Shown: in pieces, positions 57,125 to 64,000 of the stretch | Layout: each line of letters opens with the position of its first letter | Position numbering within the stretch: position 1 is the first letter of the stretch | Source of the DNA: Cryobacterium algoricola | GTDB lineage: Bacteria; Actinomycetota; Actinomycetes; Actinomycetales; Microbacteriaceae | Reading direction: 5' to 3' | Assembly (NCBI RefSeq): GCF_004402485.1 | Contig: NZ_SOFG01000004.1 | Coordinates: 496,001 to 560,000 of the forward strand | Length of the DNA: 64,000 nt | The notes under the pieces: generated by a model | Told to the model about the DNA's origin: nothing | The model's input: only the letters and a program-made list of their open reading frames with translations | Databases searched by the model: none | Position numbers and translations under genes: made by a program

Positions 57125-57436
57125 GTGTCTGTAATCGTCGTCGCCACCATCAGCCCGTTGGACGGGCATCTCCAGAACGTTGTGGATGCCTTCGCGATCG
57201 TGTCCCCCAAGGTCCACGCCGAACCGGGCAACGAGCTTTACGCCCTGCACCGCGACGCAGGCACGGTCGTCATGATCGAGCGTTGGGCCAGCCCTGCCGA
57301 CCTGGCCGCCCACGCGGCCGGCGCCGCGATGACCGAGCTCAACGCCCTGGTTGCCGAGCATGTCTCCGGCCCGTCCGAGGTGCGGGTGCTCGAGAACGTA
57401 CCCCTTGGCGACCCGCTCAAGGGCAGCATCCAGTAG
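57125..57436 (+). CDS. Antibiotic-biosynthesis-monooxygenase (ABM) domain protein
   Basis: 103 aa, a single ferredoxin-like ABM domain: VIVVATISPLDGHLQNVVDAFAIVSPKVHAEPGNELYALHRDAGTVVMIERWASPADLAAHAAGAAMTELNALV. This matches the dimeric YgiN-type quinol monooxygenases, the GNELYALH and MIERW blocks being most characteristic. Substrate not known. GTG 57125 with GAAGGAG upstream. Convergent with DUF2004. Confidence 0.88.
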   Translation: MSVIVVATISPLDGHLQNVVDAFAIVSPKVHAEPGNELYALHRDAGTVVMIERWASPADLAAHAAGAAMTELNALVAEHVSGPSEVRVLENVPLGDPLKGSIQ

Positions 57437-57475
57437 CGGCCCTCCGTCCGTGCGCGGCGCGCGGCCGGATCGCAC

Positions 57476-57979
57476 TCAGCTGTCGAGCGAGATCACGATC
57501 GCGTCGCCGTGCACGTCGAGGGTCACGACGAGGAGCGCATCGGTCTCCGTCGGGCTGATCGAGTAGTCGAGCACGGCGAAGTGTTCGTCGTTCTTGATGT
57601 GGTGCGGGTGGAAGCCGATCCGCTGCAGCTGGATGGACCGCAGGAAGTCGATCTGCTTGTCGCCGGAGTCCCAGATCAAGGCGTCCTCGATGACCTCTTC
57701 GTCGAGCTCCTCGAAGCACTGGTTGATGTAGAGCGCGGTGACGGAGCCCTCGGCGCTCAGCTCGGCGACGAGTGATTCGCGGGCCTGCGAGTCGAGGTCT
57801 TCGAGGGAATTGATCATGAACGCCGCGATATCCAGGGCTTCGAGCGAGACGGACGGCTCGTCGGGCGAGCTGAGGTCGATCTCGATGTCCTGGTCGCCCA
57901 GCTCTGCCGAGTCCGACCAGTAGATCTCGCCTTCGTCGTCGCTGCCGAGGATTCCGAAGAAATCGTGTTCGATGGTCAT
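57476..57979 (-). CDS. DUF2004 protein
   Basis: 167 aa, acidic, soluble: HDFFGILGSDDEGEIYWSDSAELGDQDIEIDLSSPDE at the start, FMINSLEDLDSQARESLVAELSAEGSVTALYINQCFEEL, then FHPHHIKNDEHFAVLDYSISPTETDALLVVTLDVHGDAIVISLDS, the typical DUF2004 ending. Function is not known. It lies 7 nt downstream of ftsY on the same strand, as in related genomes I know of, so it is co-transcribed with the SRP receptor. Confidence 0.85.
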   Translation of the reverse strand: MTIEHDFFGILGSDDEGEIYWSDSAELGDQDIEIDLSSPDEPSVSLEALDIAAFMINSLEDLDSQARESLVAELSAEGSVTALYINQCFEELDEEVIEDALIWDSGDKQIDFLRSIQLQRIGFHPHHIKNDEHFAVLDYSISPTETDALLVVTLDVHGDAIVISLDS

Positions 57980-57986
57980 GGTGGTC

Positions 57987-58862
57987 CTATCCGACGAGTT
58001 TCTGCGCGAAGACGTGTGGAGTGAATCCGGTCAGGTCGTTGATGCCCTCACCCTGGCCGACGAGCTTGATCGGGATGCCGGTCTTCTCCTGGACCGCGAG
58101 CACGAACCCGCCCTTGGCGGACCCGTCGAGCTTGGTGAGCACGAGACCGGTGACCCCGGCGTGCTCGATGAAGGCCTCGGCCTGGGCGAGACCGTTCTGG
58201 CCGGTCGTCGCGTCGAGCACGAGCAGCACCTCGGAGATCGGCGCCTGCTTCTCGATCACCCGGCGGATCTTGGTCAGCTCGTCCATGAGGCCGCCCTTGG
58301 TCTGCAGGCGGCCGGCGGTGTCGATGATCACGATCTCGGTGCCGGTCGCGATCGCGCGCTCCACGGTCTGAAAGGCGACGGATGCCGGGTCCTGGCCCTG
58401 GGCCTGCGGCTTCACGATCTCGGCGCCCGCGCGTTCGGCCCAGGTGGCGAGCTGCTCGACCGCTGCGGCGCGGAACGTGTCCGCCGCCCCGATCAGCACG
58501 CTCCGGTCGTAGACGCGGAGAAACTTGGCGAACTTGCCGATCGTGGTCGTCTTGCCGACGCCATTCACGCCGACGACGAGCACGACAGCGGGGCGCGCGC
58601 TGAGGTTGAGCGTCGAGTCGAGCCGGGAGAGGCGTTCCTCGAGGCCTTCGCGCAGCATCCGCTGCAGGTCGGCCGGGTCGGTCGTATGGTACCTGGTGAC
58701 CTTGGCGCGCAGGTCCGCGACGATGTCCTCGGTGATCTGCGGTCCGAAGTCGGCCTGGATGAGTGCGTCCTCGAGGTCGTCCCAGGTGTCGGCGTCGATC
58801 GTCTTCTTCGCGAACATGCCGCGCAATGCGCCGGAGAGTGACCACGGGGTGCGTTCTGCCAT
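57987..58862 (-). CDS. ftsY: Signal recognition particle receptor FtsY
   Basis: 291 aa. N domain (TWDDLEDALIQADFGPQITEDIV), P-loop VGVNGVGKTTTIGKFAKFL at ~97-115, DTAGRLQTKGGLMDEL, TKLDGSAKGGFVLAVQ and the final GEGINDLTGFTPHVFAQKLVG. It lacks the long acidic A domain of E. coli FtsY and begins only ~15 residues before the N domain, so membrane contact must come from another part. A TAGGGT lies 5-10 nt before ATG 58862; the mRNA may be nearly leaderless. Confidence 0.97.
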   Translation of the reverse strand: MAERTPWSLSGALRGMFAKKTIDADTWDDLEDALIQADFGPQITEDIVADLRAKVTRYHTTDPADLQRMLREGLEERLSRLDSTLNLSARPAVVLVVGVNGVGKTTTIGKFAKFLRVYDRSVLIGAADTFRAAAVEQLATWAERAGAEIVKPQAQGQDPASVAFQTVERAIATGTEIVIIDTAGRLQTKGGLMDELTKIRRVIEKQAPISEVLLVLDATTGQNGLAQAEAFIEHAGVTGLVLTKLDGSAKGGFVLAVQEKTGIPIKLVGQGEGINDLTGFTPHVFAQKLVG

Positions 58863-59010
58863 GTCTCTACCCTAAGCGCGGGACCCCGCCTCCGGGCGCG
58901 AGCCCGCGATCGGCATGGGGATTGGCACCGGGGTTGGCCTTGGGGCCGGACAGGCCGAGAATCGCCAATATACGTTCCGGCCGCGTTCCCGATTCGCTCT
59001 GGAGGACCCG

Positions 59011-60423
59011 ATGACACCTGCTTCCCCGTCTGACCCCGTACTCAACGACCTCGTGGACGCCCTGGACGGCAGGCTGGTCCGCGCGTATGACGACGACTGG
59101 GACAGTGCCCGCACACCGTGGAACCTCGCGATCGACCAACGGCCCGTTGCCGTCGCGTACCCGGCCGGGCCGGAAGACCTGCGGCGCATCCTCGCCGCCG
59201 CCCGCGCCGACGGGCGCCGGGTGACGGTGCAGCCGCGCGGTCACGGCCCCGCCGGCGACGTCTCCGGCTGCATTCTCGTGCGCACGAGCGCGTTCGACGA
59301 GATCGTGATCGACGAGCGACGGCGCGTGGCCCGGGTCGGTTCCGGGGTGTCCTGGGGCGCCCTGCTCGCCCGTCTGGACGGTTCCGGGCTCGTGGCGCTC
59401 GCCGGTTCCAACCCCGATGTGAGCGTCGCAGGGCTCCTGCTCGGGGGCGGCCACTCCTGGTTCAGCCGCTGGCGCGGGATCGCGGCCCGCAGCATCCGTG
59501 CGGTCGAGCTCGTCGACGCGACGGGCGAGCTGCGCCGGGTGACAGCGGAGAGCGATCCGGAACTCCTCTGGGCGCTGCGGGGCGCCGGCGGGCTGTTCGG
59601 CATCGTCACGGCGCTGGAGATCGACCTGTACCCGGCACCCGACCTCTTCGGCGGCACGATCGTGTTCCCGGCGTCAGCAGCCGAGGCCGTCTTCGCGAGC
59701 GTCGCAACGATCATGGCGGATGCCCCGCCCGAGTTGAGCATCTTCTTCGGCCTGATCAACCTGCCCGATATCGAGCAGGTGCCCCCGCCGCTCCGCGGCC
59801 AGACGGTCGCGAATGCCGAGGTGGTCTTCGTCGGAACGGCCGAGGACGCGGCGCCCCTGCTTGCCCCTTTGCTCGCCAGCGCACCGGTGCTCGCCGACGG
59901 GACCCGGCCGTTCACGATCGGGCACCTGGCCGAGGTCGCGGCAGAACCGACAGAACCGGCCGCCACGCTCGAGTGGACGGCCGCAATCACGTCCTTCGCC
60001 GGTGGAGACGAGGCCGGACTCGGCGCCCTCGCGCGGGCGTTCCGCGAAGCGACGCCAGCGGGCCTGACCGTTCTCGGCATCCGTGCCCTCGGCGGCGCCG
60101 TCGCCGAGCAGGGGGCGGATGCGACTGCTGTCGCCGGTCGCCTCGGCGCACGGTACCTGGCCTTCGCCGGTTCGTTCCTCACGGGGAAGGGACCCGCCGA
60201 CCCGGAGGCGGTGTTCGGCCCGCTCCGCCGGGCGCTCGCGGGCAGCACCCTCGGGCTCACCCTGCCGACCTACCTCACCACCGGCCAGGACCTCACGCGC
60301 AGTTTCACGCCGGAAACGCTCGAGCGCCTCGCGGGCGTCAAGCGCCGACTCGATCCCGACCGGATCTTCACGAGCAACCGGCCCCTCGGCCCCGGGAGCG
60401 GCTCGAGTTCCGACACGGATTGA
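59011..60423 (+). CDS. FAD-binding (PCMH/BBE-type) oxidoreductase
   Basis: 470 aa. PCMH-type FAD domain: VAVAYPAGPEDLRRILAAARADGRRVTVQPRGHGPAGDVSGCILVRTSAFDEIVIDERRRVARVGSGVSWGALL with GxGxxW-type FAD contacts, and LLLGGGHSWFSRWRGIAARSIRAVELVDATG, where SWFSRWRG replaces the common GG(H/N)GxLSRxYG bicovalent motif. C-terminal TFTS..N is a BBE-like end (DRIFTSNRPL). Substrate unknown. ATG 59011 with GGAGGA. Diverges from ftsY. Confidence 0.9.
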   Translation: MTPASPSDPVLNDLVDALDGRLVRAYDDDWDSARTPWNLAIDQRPVAVAYPAGPEDLRRILAAARADGRRVTVQPRGHGPAGDVSGCILVRTSAFDEIVIDERRRVARVGSGVSWGALLARLDGSGLVALAGSNPDVSVAGLLLGGGHSWFSRWRGIAARSIRAVELVDATGELRRVTAESDPELLWALRGAGGLFGIVTALEIDLYPAPDLFGGTIVFPASAAEAVFASVATIMADAPPELSIFFGLINLPDIEQVPPPLRGQTVANAEVVFVGTAEDAAPLLAPLLASAPVLADGTRPFTIGHLAEVAAEPTEPAATLEWTAAITSFAGGDEAGLGALARAFREATPAGLTVLGIRALGGAVAEQGADATAVAGRLGARYLAFAGSFLTGKGPADPEAVFGPLRRALAGSTLGLTLPTYLTTGQDLTRSFTPETLERLAGVKRRLDPDRIFTSNRPLGPGSGSSSDTD

Positions 60424-60621
60424 GTTGCCGGCGATCTCGTCGGCAAGCTCTACATCCGAGCAGCGTACCGGGATCTTCACGTGACTAGCCGAGGAGCGAA
60501 CCGGGCACTCAGCGGGACCCGAATCTGGCGGATTCTCCTCAACAGGAACTTGATCAGAGGGAGTTTCCACAGACCTGAGCGATATTCAGAGAATGTCGGT
60601 GGTCGGTCGTAACTTTGAGGC

Positions 60622-62349
60622 ATGACCAACCTCCCCGAGTCGCCCGCTTCACCCGATCAGCCGCACGGCGACCACGTGCGCGACGAGTCGATGCGCCGCG
60701 ACCCGGTGCTCGGCGACCCAGTGCTCGTCGACCCGGTGCTGGCCAATCCGGTGCTGGCCAATCCGGTGCTGGCCAATCCGGTGCAGGGCGACGTGCTCGG
60801 TGGGTTGCGGTCGATGGTGGACGTCGTCACCGGGCTGGGCGGTTCGTCCGCCGCTGTCGACACGCTCAGCGATGAGGCGGTACTCGAGGGCCACGTGTTG
60901 ATCGCCGGGGCCCGACGGGCCCTGGACACCCAGGCGGCATGGTTCGCCGCGACCCTGGCCCGGCGGTCCCGACCCGAACTCGGCGGCCAGGGCCTCGCCG
61001 CCCGACGGGGATTCCGCACCCCGGAAGATTTGCTGCAGACCATCTCCGGGTCGAGCAAGAGCGACGCGGTCAAACTGCTCGGCGTGGGCCGGCTGCTCGT
61101 CGAGACCGACGCCGCCGAGAAAGCCGCCCGGGAAGCAGCCGAGGCGCAGAAACTACACGACGGCACCCCACCCCACGATGGGAACGACGGTCAGGCAGGG
61201 CCAGACGGACAGCCAGGGACCGGCGGGCAGCCGCCCCTCGACGGGACGGCCCCGCACGTGCCGCCGGTGCCGGCGGCCGCGGTGCCGCCGTGGCACGCCC
61301 CGATCGGCCGGGCCCTCGGCGAGGGCTGGCTCAGCGTGGAGAAGGCCGATGCACTCCGCAAGGGCCTGGGCGATCTGGACCGGGCGATCACTCCGGAGAA
61401 ACTCGCCTCCGCCCTCGCCCGGCTCCTCACCGAGGCACGGACCCTGAATGCGGACCAACTGTTCAAGCGGGCCCGGAGGGTGCGGGACGTGCTCGATGAG
61501 GCCGGCATCGCCGCCCGCGAGAAAGCCGCCTACGGCGACCGGTCCCTGCGGTTCTACCGCCTCCACACGGGGCAGGTGCGCATGGTCGGCCTGTTCGCCC
61601 CGGAAGACGGCGAATACCTGATGAGTACCTACGACGCCATCACCAGCCCCCGCCGCGGCGGGGTGCGGTTCGTCGACAAGGAGCAGGCCGCCTGGGCGAA
61701 ACGGGTGCAGGACGACCCGCGCACGACCGAGCAGCTCACCGCCGACGCGTTCCTCGCCCTGACCAAACTCGGCGTGAAAGCGGACCCGAAACGCATCGCC
61801 GGCGGTCGCAGCCCCGCCGTCCGCATGATCACCATCCGCCCCACCAGCACCACGACCATCGGGACCGCGCCCACTGAACCCGCGACCGAGGATCCCACGC
61901 TCCAGCCCGGCGTGATCGAAGGCACCGTCGTCACGGTCTCCGCCGAAACCATGGAGCGCAACCTCTGCGACAGCGGGATACTCGAGGTCACCTTCGACGA
62001 CCACGGCCACGGCCTCGACCTCGGCCGCGAACAACGCACCTTCAGCCCCGCCCAACGCGCGGCCCTCGCCATTCGCGACGGCGGCTGCATGTGGCCAGGC
62101 TGCGACCGCCCACCCTCCTGGACCGAAACCCATCACATCGAGCACTGGAAAGACGACACCGGGCAGACCAACCTCGACCACGGCGTCCTGCTCTGCCGGG
62201 CCGACCACCTCCGGCTTCACAACGAACACTGGCGCATCACTCGAGACCACACCGGCCGCTACTGGCTCACCCCACCACCCGGACTCGACCCCGAGCAGAC
62301 ACCCATCCTCCTCGCCAGCAAGAACCCGATCCTGCGGGACACCGACTGA
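60622..62349 (+). CDS. DUF222/HNH endonuclease-domain protein (13E12-type)
   Basis: 575 aa. After a repeat-rich start (a six-fold DPVL(x)N-type run at residues ~27-56), a DUF222 helical region (RSMVDVVTGLGGSSAAVDTLSDEAVLEGHVLIAGARRALDTQAAWFAATLARRSRPELG) leads to a linker and then an HNH nuclease core near residues 490-545: CMWPGCDRPPSWTETHHIEHW, then GVLLCRADHLRLHNEHW, with two Cys pairs for zinc. Common in actinobacteria in many copies; role unclear. TGAGG lies just before ATG 60622. The 60424-60621 gap has no gene. Confidence 0.92.
   Translation: MTNLPESPASPDQPHGDHVRDESMRRDPVLGDPVLVDPVLANPVLANPVLANPVQGDVLGGLRSMVDVVTGLGGSSAAVDTLSDEAVLEGHVLIAGARRALDTQAAWFAATLARRSRPELGGQGLAARRGFRTPEDLLQTISGSSKSDAVKLLGVGRLLVETDAAEKAAREAAEAQKLHDGTPPHDGNDGQAGPDGQPGTGGQPPLDGTAPHVPPVPAAAVPPWHAPIGRALGEGWLSVEKADALRKGLGDLDRAITPEKLASALARLLTEARTLNADQLFKRARRVRDVLDEAGIAAREKAAYGDRSLRFYRLHTGQVRMVGLFAPEDGEYLMSTYDAITSPRRGGVRFVDKEQAAWAKRVQDDPRTTEQLTADAFLALTKLGVKADPKRIAGGRSPAVRMITIRPTSTTTIGTAPTEPATEDPTLQPGVIEGTVVTVSAETMERNLCDSGILEVTFDDHGHGLDLGREQRTFSPAQRAALAIRDGGCMWPGCDRPPSWTETHHIEHWKDDTGQTNLDHGVLLCRADHLRLHNEHWRITRDHTGRYWLTPPPGLDPEQTPILLASKNPILRDTD
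60700..60789 (+). repeat. 15-bp tandem repeat (6 copies) in the HNH gene
   Basis: Six in-frame 15-nt units starting at 60700, 60715, 60730, 60745, 60760 and 60775. Units 4 and 5 are identical (AATCCGGTGCTGGCC); units 1-3 share GACCC(A/G)GTGCT. The peptide is D/N-P-V-L-x repeated. Confidence 0.85.
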
Positions 62350-62490
62350 CCCAAGCGCCGGTGTGGAGGACCATTGATGGCCCTCACCGTCCGAATACCG
62401 TCCAGACCTGAACAGGACAGCGCCCGAGGCCGAACACCGTCGGATCCGATCGGGCAGGCGCGCACGCACCCGCCCGTGCAGAATAGAGGG

Positions 62491-63222
62491 GTGACGGCCT
62501 CCACCTCTCCCGCCCTCGTCGGCATCGCCCACGGCACCTCGTCCGCGGCCGGGCAGGCGGCGGTCGCGGGGCTCATGGCCGCCGTGGCTCTCGCGGAACC
62601 CACGCTCCACACCGCCCTCGGTTATGTCGATGTCCAGCAGCCGGACGCACCCTCGACGCTGGCCGCACTCCCGGCCGGTGTGCCAGCTGTGGTTGTTCCG
62701 CTGCTTCTGTCCGCCGGCTACCACGTGTACGTCGACCTGACCGATGCCGTCGCCGGCGAAGCCGCGGCATCCGCGCGTTCGGTCACCATGACCGAGGCGC
62801 TCGGACCAGACGACCGGCTCATCGAACTACTCCGAGAACGACTCGACGAGGTCCCACTCAACGCCGACGATTCCCTCGTGCTCGCGGTCGCCGGCTCAAG
62901 CGACGCCCGTGCGGTCGCCGCGTGCCGCGTCGTCGCCGAGCGACTGTCCCTCGCCGCCGGACGCGACGTCGCGCTCGGCTTCCTCTCCGCGGCACGCCCT
63001 CGCCTCGCGTGCGCCGTCACGATCGAGCGCATCCAGCGGCCCGGCAGACGTGTCGTCGTGAGCAGCTACCTTCTGGCCCCGGGGTTCTTCCAGGGGCTGG
63101 TCGAGAAAGCGGGGGCGGATGCCGTCACCGCGCCCCTGCTCCTGCCCACGGAACCCGCAAGTCCGCTCCTCGTCGCCGTCGTCACCGACCGCTACCGCAA
63201 CGCCCTCACACCCACCGACTGA
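62491..63222 (+). CDS. CbiX/sirohydrochlorin-chelatase-like protein
   Basis: 243 aa from GTG 62491. N-terminal half LVGIAHGTSSAAGQAAVAGLMAAVALAEPTLHTALGYVDVQQPDAPSTLAALPAGVPAVVVPLLLSAGYHVYVDL is the CbiX fold with its metal His in IAHGT and GYHVYVD; the second half repeats it (LVLAVAGSSDARAVAACRVV, YLLAPGFFQGLVEKAGADAV). This tandem arrangement is the long CbiX type that inserts Fe or Co into (siro)hydrochlorin. The second copy has lost the HGT (AGSS). An ATG at 62377 with GGAGG upstream is in frame but adds 38 residues rich in rare codons. Confidence 0.85.
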   Translation: MTASTSPALVGIAHGTSSAAGQAAVAGLMAAVALAEPTLHTALGYVDVQQPDAPSTLAALPAGVPAVVVPLLLSAGYHVYVDLTDAVAGEAAASARSVTMTEALGPDDRLIELLRERLDEVPLNADDSLVLAVAGSSDARAVAACRVVAERLSLAAGRDVALGFLSAARPRLACAVTIERIQRPGRRVVVSSYLLAPGFFQGLVEKAGADAVTAPLLLPTEPASPLLVAVVTDRYRNALTPTD

Positions 63223-63307
63223 CCGCCATAACGTCCGACCGCACGGGACGCGAATCCGCGGCGAGCGCCGACGGTATCCGGTCGGTGGACATCCGCTCGC
63301 CGCCATC

Positions 63308-63367
63308 GCGCCGGTTTCGGCAGGCTGCGCCCGCCGTTTCGGGAGCGGCCTCACGAAACCGCCGCGG
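63308..63367 (+). repeat. 60-bp dispersed intergenic repeat, copy 2
   Basis: Second copy of the element at 10351-10410, in opposite orientation, 52/60 identical by my count. Its ends CGGTTTC (63312-63318) and GAAACCG (63355-63361) form an inverted repeat. It lies in the 63223-63448 gap, upstream of the arsR operator. Confidence 0.75.
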
Positions 63368-63402
63368 TCACCCCCCGGAAATCCGCAAACGCACTCAAAT
63401 CG

Positions 63403-63432
63403 CACAAGACTTATTGCGCAATAGGTGTTGTG
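63403..63432 (+). promoter_or_regulatory. 30-bp dyad operator upstream of ArsR-family gene
   Basis: Halves 63403-63417 and 63418-63432 are reverse complements at 13 of 15 positions; the central TATTGCGCAATA (63412-63423) is perfect. It ends 16 nt before the ArsR-family start codon, where a homodimeric winged-helix regulator would sit. The AT-rich core stands out from its surroundings. Confidence 0.6.
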
Positions 63433-63448
63433 GAGATAGCGTGGTGGC

Positions 63449-64000
63449 ATGCCCTCTCCTGAATCCGGCGATACCGCACACCTCACGAGCGCAGCATCCA
63501 TGCGCGTCCTGGCGCACCCGACCCGGCTGCGCTTGCTCGGCCTGCTGCGCGAGCGCGGGCCCCAGACCGCCGCCCTGCTCGGCGACGTCGTCGACGAGGC
63601 CCCGGGCACGGTGAGCTACCACCTGGCCAAGCTCGCCTCCATCGGTCTGATCCAGGAGGCCGCAGACATGGGAACCGATCGTCGCGAACGCTGGTGGCGG
63701 TCGAGCCACGCGCTGACGTCCTGGGAACCGGCGGACCTTCTCGACGATCCCGCAGCGCTGGCGGCGTCAACGGCTCTCCAACGGGCGATCGTGCAGATCT
63801 ACGCCGCCAACTTCACGCAGTACCTCGACAACGTGCCCGCCCTGCCCGCGGACTGGGTGCGCGCAGCCCCGAGCTCCGACCGAGGTCTGCGCCTCACGGT
63901 GACCGAACTCGCCGAGCTGAGAAAGGAACTCGAGGTCGTCACCGAGAAGTTCCTGGCGATCAGCGCCACTCACACCGAAGCCGACGGCTCCGAGCGGGTC
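63449..64000 (+). CDS. ArsR-family winged-helix regulator (partial, 3' end outside window)
   Basis: 184 codons in the window, no stop. ASMRVLAHPTRLRLLGLLRERGPQTAALLGDVVDEAPGTVSYHLAKLASIGLIQEA is a complete ArsR/HTH_20 winged helix with the recognition helix in GTVSYHLAKL, followed by RRERWWRSSH (wing) and a helical C-terminus through residue 184. No metal-binding Cys pair (e.g. CVC) is visible, so it is not a classical metal sensor; it resembles the helix-turn-helix proteins next to transporter genes. Start ATG 63449. A dyad operator lies just upstream, suggesting autoregulation. Confidence 0.88.
   Translation, partial: MPSPESGDTAHLTSAASMRVLAHPTRLRLLGLLRERGPQTAALLGDVVDEAPGTVSYHLAKLASIGLIQEAADMGTDRRERWWRSSHALTSWEPADLLDDPAALAASTALQRAIVQIYAANFTQYLDNVPALPADWVRAAPSSDRGLRLTVTELAELRKELEVVTEKFLAISATHTEADGSERV

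Noticed and set aside
56962..57231. Minus-strand frame upstream of the WxL gene
   Set aside because: It crosses the hairpin and the ABM start, and has no ribosome-binding site or recognisable domain.
60700..60789. Possible CRISPR array
   Set aside because: Units are contiguous 15-mers without spacers and in frame within a protein.
62377..62490. Alternative start for the CbiX gene with GGAGG upstream
   Set aside because: The extension uses rare codons (ATA, AGA) and no family member I know has it; kept only as an alternative. The ribosome-binding site makes it worth checking.

Overview
The window is a GC-rich (roughly two-thirds G+C by eye), densely coded chromosomal segment of an actinobacterium. 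A Microbacteriaceae-type organism fits best. The evidence is the block ffh ... rpsP-khpA-rimM-trmD-...-rplS-lepB-rnhB-DUF2469-...-yraN-yifB-dprA-...-xerC-M23-rpsB-tsf-pyrH-frr-cdsA, many GTG starts, 1-8 nt gene overlaps, a Ddn-type deazaflavin oxidoreductase, a DinB/DUF664 protein and a GlgE pathway. The family assignment is inference; no rRNA or tRNA gene was found to anchor it.

Layout: (1) 1-6.7 kb: Asp/Glu-tRNA amidotransferase genes gatC-gatA-gatB on the minus strand, preceded by a secreted alpha/beta hydrolase and followed by a small unknown protein and a partial VIT1/CCC1-like gene. A PadR regulator translationally coupled to a second hydrolase diverges from them. (2) 6.7-11.7 kb: iscS, mnmA (tRNA thiolation) and ligA. 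(3) 11.7-21.3 kb: alpha-glucan block glgX, ybaK, glgP and glgE-glgB. GlgE extends chains from maltose-1-phosphate, GlgB branches them, GlgX debranches and GlgP phosphorolyses. No maker of maltose-1-phosphate lies in the window. (4) 21.3-29.6 kb: an envelope/polarity region with a cysteine-less thioredoxin-TPR protein, a membrane protein with an internal lipobox, a DivIVA-type protein with 13 unbroken 11-residue repeats, an AI-2E exporter homologue, a lysozyme-like secreted protein and a second DivIVA-domain protein. (5) 29.6-35.9 kb: cdsA, frr, pyrH, tsf, rpsB, an M23 peptidase and xerC. (6) 35.9-46.8 kb: CpdA-like phosphodiesterase, DinB, PLP decarboxylase, dprA, yifB, yraN, SGNH hydrolase, dipeptidase, Ddn-like protein, DUF2469, rnhB and lepB. 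(7) 46.9-55.1 kb: rplS, trmD with a formate/nitrite channel gene between it and rimM, khpA, rpsP, a YbdK-type ligase, a luciferase-like oxidoreductase and ffh. (8) 55.1-64 kb: a WxL-like secreted protein with a DUF916-like membrane partner, an ABM monooxygenase, DUF2004, ftsY, an FAD oxidoreductase, a DUF222-HNH protein, a CbiX-type chelatase and a partial ArsR regulator with a clear operator.

Most genes are housekeeping genes for translation, tRNA modification, protein export, DNA processing, glycogen and envelope. The less ordinary content lies in the intergenic DNA (a 31-bp hairpin, a 60-bp dispersed repeat, GCGCCA-type repeats before ffh, a 30-bp dyad before arsR), in repeat-built coiled coils, and in genes inserted into otherwise conserved core gene order. 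I found no transposase, integrase other than XerC, prophage, CRISPR array, rRNA or tRNA.
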